Source of the DNA: CBDCVO01 sp965223085
GTDB taxonomy: Bacteria; Pseudomonadota; Gammaproteobacteria; Ga0077536
DNA length: 64,000 nucleotides
NCBI GenBank assembly: GCA_965223085.1
Contig: OZ244981.1
Location: forward strand, 372,001-436,000
Direction: 5' to 3'
Both the position numbers and the translations under genes were made by a program. Below the pieces are notes generated by a model. The model did not search any database, was not told the origin of the DNA, and worked only from the letters and a program-made list of their open reading frames with translations. Positions 36,743-46,050 of the stretch are shown here, one piece after another. The first letter of the stretch is position 1, and each line of letters starts with the position of its first letter.

Positions 36743-38947
36743 TTAGTTGCGCGGTACACAAGCAGCTACTTGGGTCACTTTCGCGACGCGGTCCGCTAGC
36801 TTTACCGGTGCTTGCTCGCGTCGCTGCAATACTTCTGCGACGAGCTTGCACGCCGACTCCGGTCGGGTCGAATCAGCGCGCAGGCTGATCCGACTCAACA
36901 TTCCGTCCCACCACACCGCTTGTTGGGGATTTGCTTTATCAGTGATCACTTCCCAGGCTTTATCCGCTTCAAACGGCTTGTTCATCAGCGCCGCTGTTTT
37001 GCCGAGCAGTTCCCACCCGTCCCCAACCCGAGGATAGGTTTCCACGAAGGCGCGCGCTTCGTCGTAGGCCTCCTGATTACGTTGCAACTCCAACAAAGCC
37101 GCTAGCGCGGCTAAGCGGAAACGGCGATCCATCTCTGGATAATTTTCGAGCCCACCGCGTAGCGATTGCAGAAACCTCAGTTTTCGCGCCGGATCGGAAA
37201 TATTATTCACTAACGGATAAACTTGTTCGAGTTCCCAACCGACGAGCTCATCCGCAGCCAACTGCTTCAAGAAAGCAAGCAAATCGGCACCGTTCCCCGC
37301 ACGCTCGAGACATCGCAGGCGCGCCCACAGTAGGGCCTTCGCGCGCATCGAACCCGGTTTAGTGTTTTTATCTTCGCGATCGATCGCACGCATCACCGCA
37401 TCAATACGATCGTCGGCCGCGGCACGCATTTGCAGATAGATCAACTTCATGTTGTCCAGTCGCTTTTGATCTACAGGTAAACCATCCCATGCGTTGAGCC
37501 CTTGCTTGGCGATCCCTCTCACGGTACCTTCGTCTCCTTTCGTTAACGCCTTGTTGAAATCGCGTGCCAGAATCGAAAAACGGGTCGAGGCCATGCCACC
37601 GATTAGCCGCCCTGGTTTACGAACGCTGTCGAGCACCTTCAACGCACTCTTCGAATCATCGATCGACTGTGCGATGATGACGCGCGCACCGTCGGCATCC
37701 GGATCGTTGGGAAACTGCTTAACAAAAAGTTTTGCCGCCGCGACGAGTGCGCGTCGTGCCGAGCGTGTGTTTTTGTCCTTGCGCGAGGCTTGCGCTACAT
37801 AGGCAAGCTTTATCGTGGCATTCTTTATTTCTTTGTCAACGCGAGACTTCCGAATGAGTTTATCCGCGGCGAGTGCCGCTTTTTCGTAGATCTCGGCGCG
37901 AAATAGCGCGTAGGCATGGTGATAATGAAAGCGGTCAAAATTCACTCCGTTAGGGGTATGAACCGTATTAAAGAATCGATCGTATTTGCGCGTGGCATCA
38001 AAAAAGTGTTCGTACTGCAACGCGTACTCCGCGGCCATTAAATTCGTCCACGCACCGAGGTCCTGCGCCGCTAGCTGTTGCCGAAAGTTCAACATCTGGG
38101 CGATGAGTTCATTGGTAACATAACCACCGTCTAACACCCGTCGTAAGCGTAGGGCGGCCTCCCGCGCATGGCCTTTCTGCGCTTTGGCCTTCTCCAGTAA
38201 CGCAAACGCTTCAGTGATTAGCAATTGGATCTCCTGATCGTCGAGCGCGCCGGAGCCGACATTTCCCGTGACCCGGCCCGAGCGAGCACGCAATAGACGT
38301 AGTTCCAGTGCCGCGACCTTGCTTAGCGGGTGATTCTTTTCAAACTGCAATGCGTTTTGCAAGTTCTCAAAAATAGAAATTGCACGATCTGTATTGCCTA
38401 AGGCCGATTCCACAAAGCCCAAGCCCAACCAACCACCATAAACCAACGACGGTTGAAACAACTGCATGGAAGCTGAGCGAAAACCTTTGCGGGCCTGCCA
38501 CAGCTGCTTGCGTTGCTGAGGACTACCCGTTTCCACGCGTTCTGCCAGGGTGAAATCGACCCAAGCACGCCAGTACGGGAATGCTGCGAGCGCGAAACTC
38601 ATATCGTTCCAGGCCACGGAACGATAGAGTTGCTCCAACGCACCTTCGCTGTTACCGGCGTCCCGTTCCGCGGCGGTGAGACGTTGCTGGGCCGCAGTAC
38701 GCATACCAGACAAGATGGTACGGAGTTCCCGCAACTTCGCGGTGCTCAGCCCCTGGGCGCGCGCGGAATCAACGACCGGGCCCAAATCGCGTGCGGTCTG
38801 CGCAAAAACACTGACCGCCGCGCTCGGTACCAAGCGTGCGGCCAAGCTACGCGCCTTGCTAACCGGATCCGCCCACAGCGGCCCGCTCAACGCCAGCAAA
38901 CCGCATCCGACTGCCAAACACACCACCGCTTGCAGACGAGCAAACAC
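36743..38947 (-). CDS. secreted helical-repeat (TPR-like) protein, unrecognised
   Basis: The 734-residue product has a signal peptide (about 1-26, ending GPLWA-DP). The rest is almost entirely alpha-helical with Ala/Leu-rich paired helices, resembling TPR or Sel1-type solenoids (for example LGFVESALGNTDRAISIFENL and AYDEARAFVETYP). No enzymatic motif is seen. Translation starts at GTG 38945-38947, directly after the stop of the TonB/vWA gene (TAAGTG). The two are thus translationally coupled and probably act together, the solenoid likely as a periplasmic partner of the vWA protein. I do not recognise a named family. Confidence 0.75.
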   Translation of the reverse strand: MFARLQAVVCLAVGCGLLALSGPLWADPVSKARSLAARLVPSAAVSVFAQTARDLGPVVDSARAQGLSTAKLRELRTILSGMRTAAQQRLTAAERDAGNSEGALEQLYRSVAWNDMSFALAAFPYWRAWVDFTLAERVETGSPQQRKQLWQARKGFRSASMQLFQPSLVYGGWLGLGFVESALGNTDRAISIFENLQNALQFEKNHPLSKVAALELRLLRARSGRVTGNVGSGALDDQEIQLLITEAFALLEKAKAQKGHAREAALRLRRVLDGGYVTNELIAQMLNFRQQLAAQDLGAWTNLMAAEYALQYEHFFDATRKYDRFFNTVHTPNGVNFDRFHYHHAYALFRAEIYEKAALAADKLIRKSRVDKEIKNATIKLAYVAQASRKDKNTRSARRALVAAAKLFVKQFPNDPDADGARVIIAQSIDDSKSALKVLDSVRKPGRLIGGMASTRFSILARDFNKALTKGDEGTVRGIAKQGLNAWDGLPVDQKRLDNMKLIYLQMRAAADDRIDAVMRAIDREDKNTKPGSMRAKALLWARLRCLERAGNGADLLAFLKQLAADELVGWELEQVYPLVNNISDPARKLRFLQSLRGGLENYPEMDRRFRLAALAALLELQRNQEAYDEARAFVETYPRVGDGWELLGKTAALMNKPFEADKAWEVITDKANPQQAVWWDGMLSRISLRADSTRPESACKLVAEVLQRREQAPVKLADRVAKVTQVAACVPRN

Positions 38948-40057
38948 TTAAATGATCTCGATTAGCGCTTGCATTTCACGTGCGAATTTCTCACCGATGA
39001 TGAGCACCATGAGACGTTTCGTCAGCGCCGTATCGCCCTCCAGAGTTGCCGCGTCCCCGGCACCTGCGTCGGCCATTACACGAAATTCATACAGCGGTTC
39101 ATTGCGATAGAGATTGCGGTTAACTTTACGTCCCACTTTCGCTTCGATAAGCGCGGGATTAGCTTCATCGCTCACATCTAAGGTCGATAGCGTCCCGCCC
39201 AAGCTCACGAAGTATTCGATCCGTTTAGTCATATTCAACAGCTTACCGGGACGGGGTGGAGCATCGCTGATCACGATAATGATTTGGCGTGCCCCCAGAC
39301 GCCAGCCGGCGTCTTCGATAGCCGCACGCACGGCGAGATGCACTTCTTCGTATTGATCACCGCCGCCAACAGCTTTGAGTTGTGAAAGAAAACGACGCAG
39401 TTTTGTAGTACTGTAAGTAAGCGATTGATCTTTTATGACGAATTCTGGATCTTCGCGATCGCGGAATGCGACGATGCCAAAACGCGCGATAGGCACGAGT
39501 GAACGGATCATCTGGGTGATATCGTCGATACGAGATTTTACTTCGTCGATCACCCAATCCATCGAGCCGGTAGCATCGACGACAAACATTACATCAAGGC
39601 CCGAATTTCTAAGCCCAGCGACGTAAGCAGCAAAACGACTCGTCGAATCACCGAAACCGTTGCCGATACCGCGACCAAAGCCGGCGGTCCCCATGCCTTC
39701 GCCGAGCGGCAGTGCGGCTACCCGTCCGGCAAGTTTCAAGCCGGTGACACCGCCCGCCGAAGCGCGCAGCGTCAAGGGCACGTTGGGTGGAGGTGGCGTT
39801 ACCGCTTGCGGCTGAATGAGGATTTCCGGCGGGTCGAGTTCCAGCGGTTCCTCGAAATCCAGTTTGTCTTCTGGTGGGGGTGGTTCCACGACCGGTGGGG
39901 GCGGCGGCGTTTCCCGTAGCGTAATTTCGATCTCTTCCACTTCTTCCGCTAGCGGTGGCAAAGCTTGAATATCATCGCTAACTCGCCACGAGATAATCGC
40001 GTGCACGAGCGCCGAGATAAGCAGCAATGCGATCCAAATTAGCGCGCGGCCCAGCAC
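38948..40057 (-). CDS. TonB-like inner-membrane anchor with C-terminal von Willebrand A domain
   Basis: The 369-residue protein has a single N-terminal membrane segment (5-24) and an acidic Pro-rich stretch (33-95, with PPPPPVVEPPPP and PPPPNVP) as in TonB. A Gly-rich hinge (118-136) follows, then a vWA domain from about 154 with a MIDAS motif D161-x-T163-x-S165 (VVDATGSMD) and a later IIIVISDAPP. A normal TonB C-terminal domain is missing. The ExbB/ExbD genes directly upstream support a link to proton-driven energy transfer. It may push or pull a metal-dependent adhesion domain in the periplasm. Function is inferred only. Confidence 0.82.
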   Translation of the reverse strand: MLGRALIWIALLLISALVHAIISWRVSDDIQALPPLAEEVEEIEITLRETPPPPPVVEPPPPEDKLDFEEPLELDPPEILIQPQAVTPPPPNVPLTLRASAGGVTGLKLAGRVAALPLGEGMGTAGFGRGIGNGFGDSTSRFAAYVAGLRNSGLDVMFVVDATGSMDWVIDEVKSRIDDITQMIRSLVPIARFGIVAFRDREDPEFVIKDQSLTYSTTKLRRFLSQLKAVGGGDQYEEVHLAVRAAIEDAGWRLGARQIIIVISDAPPRPGKLLNMTKRIEYFVSLGGTLSTLDVSDEANPALIEAKVGRKVNRNLYRNEPLYEFRVMADAGAGDAATLEGDTALTKRLMVLIIGEKFAREMQALIEII

Positions 40058-40071
40058 AGTAATATCTCTGC

Positions 40072-40503
40072 TCAGTGCTCGCGACTAAGTGCAAGTAGCG
40101 TTACTTTAGCCGCACCTGCCTTAGCCAGTGCTTGCAGCAGCTGGGAGACTACCACCGCTTCGGCATTTGCGTCCGCCGACAACTTTACTGGTTGACCTTG
40201 AATACGCGACGCGGCGATGCCCGGTAATGCTTCGATCGATAAAGTATTGCCGTCGAAGTTGACTTTACCATCGCGTGTTAAGGTCACTTGGTTGACGTTA
40301 TCGGGTGGCGCATTTTCGGCTGTTGACAGGGGCGGCGTAACTTTAAGATCCAGGTGCAAATTGCCAGCGACCATAAAATAGAGGAGCAGTAAGAAAATGA
40401 CGTTGATCATCGCGACTACATTCTCTGGTCGCCGCTCACGTGCGCGGCGACGATCATCGTGCAACTGCAGTAGTTGGCTGTGTTTGTTGCGGCGAAGGCT
40501 CAT
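40072..40503 (-). CDS. ExbD/TolR-family protein with Asn in place of the membrane Asp
   Basis: The 143-residue protein has the ExbD plan: a basic cytoplasmic start (about 1-28), one membrane segment (about 30-50) and a periplasmic domain. The membrane segment aligns well with E. coli ExbD (AMINVIFLLLLYFMVAGNL against PFIDVMLVLLIIFMVAAPL). At the place of the proton-carrying Asp it has Asn34, codon AAC. It lies 14 bases before the TonB/vWA gene. A second ExbD upstream keeps the Asp, so this may be the inactive half of an asymmetric pair. Confidence 0.88.
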   Translation of the reverse strand: MSLRRNKHSQLLQLHDDRRRARERRPENVVAMINVIFLLLLYFMVAGNLHLDLKVTPPLSTAENAPPDNVNQVTLTRDGKVNFDGNTLSIEALPGIAASRIQGQPVKLSADANAEAVVVSQLLQALAKAGAAKVTLLALSREH

Positions 40504-40715
40504 GATTAATCCCTATCGACTAGCTAGCAGTCCGTCGAGCTTAGGAGAAAACTGCTGCGCAGCTGGGAGCGCTAGCATTAGGACCCGCAAAGATTCGGGC
40601 TTGAAAACAGGCGGTCCCGATGAGATGGATTGTCATCGCACGGAGCTTCGTGTTCACCGCCACGAACTTTGGGTGTGAGCATGACCAATAATGCCGGCCG
40701 GTATTGCGCATAAGC

Positions 40716-41147
40716 CTAGTCGAAACGTTGTGCTTGTTGAATACTCACGTCCTTCAAGTTCTGCGCGGTCAGAACATCGAGGACGTCGACGACTTGTTGC
40801 AACACGACGCCCGGATCACTAGCCACGACGACCGCTGTCGTCGCCGGTAGACGCAAAGACGGCAGGCGTTTGCTAAAAGTCAGCAACGATTCTTGCTGGC
40901 CGTTCACCCAGAGACTACCGTCACCGTGGAGTTCGAGCATAAGAGACGTACGATTTGTGGGATTGGTACTGCCGCTCGACGGTGGGCTCTGGGTGAGATC
41001 TAATGAATGAGGTTTTAAAAAGTCACTTTCTAACATGAAAAATATCAACAAGATAAAAACTACATCCACGAGTGGCGTAAGAGATAATCGCGCCGAGCGC
41101 CGTCGCTGACTAAGAACGTTAACGATACGCAGCGACGAACTAGACAC
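40716..41147 (-). CDS. exbD: ExbD/TolR-family proton-channel subunit
   Basis: ExbD/TolR proteins dimerise inside an ExbB/TolQ pentamer and carry the proton-motive-force signal. The 143-residue product shows RRRSARLSLTPLVDVVFILLIFFMLES with the conserved Asp28, then a periplasmic domain ending in the usual VVDVLDVLTAQNLKDVSI. Its start overlaps the end of exbB by eight bases. A 212-base gap without a gene separates it from the second, Asn-type ExbD. Confidence 0.92.
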   Translation of the reverse strand: MSSSSLRIVNVLSQRRRSARLSLTPLVDVVFILLIFFMLESDFLKPHSLDLTQSPPSSGSTNPTNRTSLMLELHGDGSLWVNGQQESLLTFSKRLPSLRLPATTAVVVASDPGVVLQQVVDVLDVLTAQNLKDVSIQQAQRFD

Positions 41148-41808
41148 GGCTTGGTATGACCCGCGAACCCATCACGCGCGCGATGAGATCACTGACACGC
41201 TCGGCGCCGCGATCATAGCGCGCCTCTAACCAGGAGTGGGCGACGGCGAACGGGATCGCGATCGATAGTCCAACGGCAGTCGTCAGCAAGGCTTCCCAAA
41301 TGCCGCCGGCCAGCGCAGTGGAATCGCGGTCTTGTCCACCACTAGCTTCTAGGCCTCGAAACGCGTCGATCATGCCCAATACGGTACCGAGCAGGCCCAA
41401 CAAAGGGGCAAGATAGTAGATCATTTCGAGAACGCGCAAAAAGCGCCCATAGGGCTGGACAAACAACGCGCCGCGCCGGCCGAGCTCCTCATAGAGCGCT
41501 TCCTCTTCGGCGTGGCCCACTTGCTCTAAGCCGAACAAAACGTCGTCGGAAAACCGCGAGGAGGATTTTTGTAACGCTTGCCTCGCTTTATCTTGATCCC
41601 CCGATTGCCATTGTGTGATCGCTCCCTGGAGTCCACCGAGTCGTGCACCACCCAGCCCGAACAATTGAAAAAACTTGTAGAGGAAAATCGCCAAGCCCAC
41701 GACTGACATCATCAGCAAGACCAATACGACCGGCCCCCCGAGGTCGATGAGCTGCCGTGTGCCATCAAATAATTGATGCAAAGCAGAAGACACAATTTCT
41801 TGCTCCAT
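41140..41808 (-). CDS. exbB: MotA/TolQ/ExbB proton channel protein
   Basis: The 222-residue inner-membrane protein has three membrane segments (about 20-42, 110-135, 160-185). It contains the family's conserved channel-lining stretches YLAPLLGLLGTVLGMIDAF and LLTTAVGLSIAIPFAVAHSWL, including the Thr residues in membrane segments two and three. It is the first gene of the leftward ExbB-ExbD-ExbD-TonB/vWA-helical-repeat cluster. No TonB-dependent receptor gene is close by, which argues against a dedicated nutrient uptake system. Confidence 0.93.
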   Translation of the reverse strand: MEQEIVSSALHQLFDGTRQLIDLGGPVVLVLLMMSVVGLAIFLYKFFQLFGLGGARLGGLQGAITQWQSGDQDKARQALQKSSSRFSDDVLFGLEQVGHAEEEALYEELGRRGALFVQPYGRFLRVLEMIYYLAPLLGLLGTVLGMIDAFRGLEASGGQDRDSTALAGGIWEALLTTAVGLSIAIPFAVAHSWLEARYDRGAERVSDLIARVMGSRVIPSRV

Positions 41809-42132
41809 TCAGCTACACCTACCTGTTGGACTATGACGTCAATGATTCGTGCGATTGCAGGGATCGGAGCCGCACGTCGACTAGACACGTTGCGGTAGAC
41901 CGTGCCGAACTACTATGGGCTAATCCGCTCACCGTAGCTTGCTTGGCAATGCTAAGTTTCGGGATAATTGACCTAATTTTACACTGCCGGGGTGCGATCT
42001 TGCGCATGCCGAGCAGCAGCCGCGCCGCTCAGGCCTGGGTCGGCATTGCCGCATCGAGCATGATTGTACGAAAAACTTGGGAGACACTCGGAAACCGCCC
42101 CACGCGATCGCCACAGCGTGCTCAAACGAGGC
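41809..42132. other. 324-base gap upstream of exbB
   Basis: This separates the ExbB cluster from the YCF48 gene, both leftward. It must hold the exbB promoter, but I find no consensus -35/-10 pair. No coding ORF or terminator is seen. Confidence 0.45.
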
Positions 42133-43158
42133 TCAGAACAACACTTCTGCGATCGTTCCTGAATGGCCCGCGATATAGACTTTTTCAGCATTCAGCACAC
42201 CTTGCCCCGACGCGGTCTGGCTAACCCCGGTTGCAATTGCTTGATACCAAGTCCTTATCACTTGCAGATCCGTTGCGGGTGTCCACGAATTACCGCCGTC
42301 ACTGCTGCGGATTAACTCGCGCATACCGCAGATTACCACCTCCCCGTGGGGTGAACTCCACACGCCCAACAAGTTCGCGCCACTCGCGACGTCGACTTGC
42401 TGCCAGGACTCGCCACCGTCCGCGGTACGCAAGACGTAACCTTCTTGTCCAACGGCAAACCCGCTACCGTCACCCGCGAAATGCATGTCAAAAACCGTTG
42501 GATCGCCTTGGTTGCGGGCAACCCAGGAGTCACCACCGTCCGTGGACTTCAGAATCAAACCGAATTCCCCGGAGATGAACAAGTCGCCGTTGGTCGCGAT
42601 ATGGGCGTCGTATAGATGGGGTTCGTAACCATCTTCGTTGTACTGCATCCAATCGATCATGAGCGGTTCCCATGTCTCACCGAAATCATCGGAGCGAAAA
42701 AACTGTCCGAACTCGCCAACCATGAGCGCTTTTCCAGATTCACTGAGTGCGACGTTGAGAAGACGAATATCAACCCCGGCGTCGACCGTGCGCCATGTCT
42801 CATCGCCCTTCGCGACCATGACAAGCCCTGATTGCCCAACGACGATCCGATGCTCGCCCGCGAGCGCGATACCGAGCATCGCCGTTGGCACCGGTGCTGG
42901 TAGAACTTCCCAGCTCGCGCCACTATCGTGGGTTTCCAACATTAAACCGAAATTTCCGATCGCGTAACCGTGATCACCTTGAATAGCCATCGCGTAGATC
43001 GCGTCGTGCGGAATGCCGCTTCGTACTGGCGCGATTTGTTTCGTGACCTCCACCTCCGCTTCGGCGTTCACGGTAACGCTACCGAATACTAGTAGCATCA
43101 ACATTAGCGCCGCGCTAAAGGCACCCGAATTGTTCTTGTTCGTGTTATCTGTTTTCAT
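42133..43158 (-). CDS. exported YCF48/BNR-repeat beta-propeller protein
   Basis: The 341-residue product has a signal peptide (about 1-33, LMLMLLVFGSVTVNA) and at least five Asp-box repeats of the form S-x-D-x-G-x-S/T-W (HDSGASW, DDFGETW, TDGGDSW, ADGGESW, SDGGNSW), forming a propeller. Proteins of this type are regularly encoded beside RND exporters of the lipid/hydrophobe class and are thought to assist them. ATG 43158 is preferred to the TTG at 43170. It starts 31 bases after the RND stop, so the two form an operon. Confidence 0.9.
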   Translation of the reverse strand: MKTDNTNKNNSGAFSAALMLMLLVFGSVTVNAEAEVEVTKQIAPVRSGIPHDAIYAMAIQGDHGYAIGNFGLMLETHDSGASWEVLPAPVPTAMLGIALAGEHRIVVGQSGLVMVAKGDETWRTVDAGVDIRLLNVALSESGKALMVGEFGQFFRSDDFGETWEPLMIDWMQYNEDGYEPHLYDAHIATNGDLFISGEFGLILKSTDGGDSWVARNQGDPTVFDMHFAGDGSGFAVGQEGYVLRTADGGESWQQVDVASGANLLGVWSSPHGEVVICGMRELIRSSDGGNSWTPATDLQVIRTWYQAIATGVSQTASGQGVLNAEKVYIAGHSGTIAEVLF

Positions 43159-43189
43159 CTTTTGCAACAACGCCCCGCTGAATCAGCCA

Positions 43190-45622
43190 CTAAGCAACAC
43201 TACCTTCACCTTCGAGAAAATCACTGATGTCTGCGTTCTCAGACATGATCAAGTGTTCCTTCTCGATAAAACCTGGCTTGATCCAATAGACCAGCAAGGG
43301 CAACACGATCAACGCAATAACCATGTTGATCAACATGATCATGACCAATAACAGCCCCATATCGGCGAGGAACTTCAGTTCGGATAAAAAGTACCAAGGC
43401 AAGATCCCGATCAGCACGATCGTTGCGGTAAATGCGATCGCCTTACCAGATGTCGAGACCGCTTTTTGAATCGCCTGCCCGTGATCGTTTGTGTCGCGGA
43501 ACTCTTCACAAATACGACTCAGCAGGTAGATACCGTAGTCGATACCAACGCCAATGCCAATCGCGGCAATCGGGAGACTGTTGACATCTAATCCCAAACC
43601 CAGCATGACCATTACCGCGGCGAGCAACATATTGGAAAGATTCACCGGAATCATGAGAATAATTCCCGCCATCACCGAGCGGTATGCGAAACTACAGGTG
43701 ATGAAAATCATCAGATTCAGCATCGCCAAAATGACCCACTCGTAGTGCGCCACTGTGTCATTGACTGATTGCTGCAACGCGATCGCACCCGTTCCGAGAC
43801 GGATCTTGAATAGATCGTGGTCAACGTTAACTTCTTCTAAGGCTTCACGCGTTTGCGCCAAAGCCACATCAACCGTGTCTTGCTTATTGTCTTTGTACCA
43901 AAGCGAGACGGTGCCATTCGTTAAAGTGAAATCAGATACGTGGCCGAAGTTTTTGGGGCTGCTGCCGAGCAGCAATGCCGACACCGCGGCGTTCGTCATC
44001 TCGTCATTATGATCGATCGGTGCCCATTTCGGATTACCACCGCTAAATAATCTATTCGCCTCTGGGAGATAATCCGCCAGCGACAAGGTCGCTTCAGGGG
44101 GCTGGGGTTGAGATTCCAAAATCCGCTGCAAGCGCAGCATTGTTTGGATCGTATCGGAATAACGCATGATGCGACCGGTCGCTTCGTCTTGCCCCTCTTC
44201 TTTCGACTCGAACACGATCTCCAAAGTCATCAGGCCGGGGAAATGCGAATTGATTGCGCGGACCGCCGTATTAAATTCTGAATCTTCGTAGAGCAGATTT
44301 GAACCTTCGACTGGATTTCCGACCTTCATCTGGCTCATTAAATAGCCGCCGATCAGCGCCAGCACAACGAAAATGGCAGAGGTCAGTGGCGCGCGCGCGC
44401 CGTGGCTGAACGTCCCTACCTTACGCAGCACGGCAATAATTTTGTCATGCCAACTTTTTTCTTCTGATTTGCCGATGAGCTTCGCGACGTTGCGTGGCGG
44501 CGGGAAAAACGACACTACACAAGCCGATAAAAATACATCCGTGGGAATCAACATCAACGCCCAAAATCCACAGAACAAAGCGAATCGCTCCATCGCGGGA
44601 ATAGGCGCCACGCCGATCAAGAATAAGCCGACGGAGTCGGTAATAATGCCTAGAATACCAGGTGCCATCATGACGCCGAGCGCGATCTCTGCTGCTTTGC
44701 GACGGTCGCGAACCTCGTAGTAAATCTCGTAGTAGCGTTCGATGAACTGCACACAGTGACTAAACGCTCTTGCGACCAGCAACATCGGCACGACCATGAT
44801 CAAAGGTTCGACCGGTTTATTCAGCCATCCAACAAATCCGAACCCCCAGATCGCGCTCACGACACTGGCTAGAATAGGAGTCACAACGCCTGGCACGTTC
44901 TGCATATAGACGATTAACGCGAGCACTAAGAGCACCGCGGTAACGCCAAAAATCATGAACATCTGTTTCTGATAGGTGTAAACCCAACCGGTTAACATCG
45001 GCGCACCGGCGGCGTAAACGTAGTGCGTACCATCACGTTCGCGCTCGACCAAATCCTGCACATACTTAAACGTTTCACCGTAATCGAGGCTATGCTCGAT
45101 GAACGTAGCCTGTACAATGGTCGCGGTCTCATCGTTGGAAATAAGAAAGGTGCGAACGTTTGGAGCTTTATCGACCTTGCGCTTGAAGTCTTCTATTTCA
45201 GCGTCTGAATCCGGCGCTTTGTCCGACATCAGCGGCTTAGATTCCAGGCCATACGGGGTCGCTTCTGCGTAACGCGCTTTCTCCGTTGTGATCGATAAGA
45301 TCTGATCGTGATCTACAGAGGGTGCCAAATCGATGTCGCGCGTCATGCGCCATACTTTGGCGAGCGTTTCGGTGTTATAAATATTCTGGCCATCGGTGCG
45401 TTTAACCATCATGACGATGGTTAGCGGGTTACCAAAATTTGGGTGGTCTTTATATGTTTTAACGAAGTCGTGGGTTTTGGGGAAAAGGTCCGAGAAGATC
45501 GTGCGCAGTTCAACCCGAGAACAGCCTATTAAGAAAAATAACGTGGCTAGCGCGAGTACTGCCAATACTAGGATTCGATTCTTCAGCACAAACTGCGCGA
45601 GACGGAAGCGGAAACCCTGCAT
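43190..45622 (-). CDS. RND-superfamily exporter (MMPL/HpnN-like)
   Basis: The 810-residue inner-membrane protein has the RND layout: one N-terminal membrane segment (about 15-35), a large periplasmic loop, five further segments around residues 220-400, and then the same arrangement repeated. Segments such as GFGFVGWLNKPVEPLIMVVPMLL and IGIGVGIDYGIYLLSRI are typical of the MMPL branch that moves lipids or hydrophobic compounds. GAGGG eight bases upstream supports ATG 45622. A good promoter lies 270 bases upstream. With the YCF48 protein and the DUF1329 protein further downstream it likely forms an envelope transport route. Confidence 0.93.
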   Translation of the reverse strand: MQGFRFRLAQFVLKNRILVLAVLALATLFFLIGCSRVELRTIFSDLFPKTHDFVKTYKDHPNFGNPLTIVMMVKRTDGQNIYNTETLAKVWRMTRDIDLAPSVDHDQILSITTEKARYAEATPYGLESKPLMSDKAPDSDAEIEDFKRKVDKAPNVRTFLISNDETATIVQATFIEHSLDYGETFKYVQDLVERERDGTHYVYAAGAPMLTGWVYTYQKQMFMIFGVTAVLLVLALIVYMQNVPGVVTPILASVVSAIWGFGFVGWLNKPVEPLIMVVPMLLVARAFSHCVQFIERYYEIYYEVRDRRKAAEIALGVMMAPGILGIITDSVGLFLIGVAPIPAMERFALFCGFWALMLIPTDVFLSACVVSFFPPPRNVAKLIGKSEEKSWHDKIIAVLRKVGTFSHGARAPLTSAIFVVLALIGGYLMSQMKVGNPVEGSNLLYEDSEFNTAVRAINSHFPGLMTLEIVFESKEEGQDEATGRIMRYSDTIQTMLRLQRILESQPQPPEATLSLADYLPEANRLFSGGNPKWAPIDHNDEMTNAAVSALLLGSSPKNFGHVSDFTLTNGTVSLWYKDNKQDTVDVALAQTREALEEVNVDHDLFKIRLGTGAIALQQSVNDTVAHYEWVILAMLNLMIFITCSFAYRSVMAGIILMIPVNLSNMLLAAVMVMLGLGLDVNSLPIAAIGIGVGIDYGIYLLSRICEEFRDTNDHGQAIQKAVSTSGKAIAFTATIVLIGILPWYFLSELKFLADMGLLLVMIMLINMVIALIVLPLLVYWIKPGFIEKEHLIMSENADISDFLEGEGSVA

Positions 45623-46050
45623 ATCTTGAACCCTCTTACTGGCGTTGCTCAGCTGCGTTTATGCGCGCGATGCCTCCGCGCTTCTGTCTCGCTGATACGA
45701 ATAAGCACATCGTCGCCGAATTCGTCTTATTTCAGTACGGGTCCGGACCCAATGCGGAGCCCTAGCGGGGTTGGTATACATCCCCATCCCTCGGAACCGG
45801 GCATCTAGTTGTTCTCAATTTCGGCAGCTTTAAGTGTATGTCGACCCACGCTGTGAACAGGTTTCCCGGGTTTTATGCCGCCGAAGCGAGGACTATAGGT
45901 TTGTCAACTATAGCTGTCAACACGCATCGCGATGCAACATCGGCGTCATGTGATCAGGCCCAAAGTTTCTCTAGTGCACGCTGCAATTAGCCGGCGCGCC
46001 GTGCGTGGATGTCACGAGCACGAGGCCACGTTCTCGAACATAGTCATTCT
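45623..46050. other. 428-base gap with the RND promoter
   Basis: This contains the consensus promoter described separately, leaving a 5' untranslated region of about 260 bases before the RND start. A 12-base palindrome GCATCGCGATGC lies at 45924-45935, just upstream of the -35 element. TGTCAAC is repeated at 45902-45908 and 45915-45921. No coding ORF is evident. Confidence 0.5.
45892..45920 (-). promoter_or_regulatory. sigma-70 type promoter for the RND/YCF48 operon
   Basis: Read leftward: TTGACA (45915-45920), 17-base spacer, TATAGT (45892-45897). The -35 is perfect and the -10 differs from consensus by one base. The transcription start would be near 45885, about 263 bases before the RND start codon. 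A second TTGACA overlaps within the spacer, and a palindrome sits directly upstream. Confidence 0.7.
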
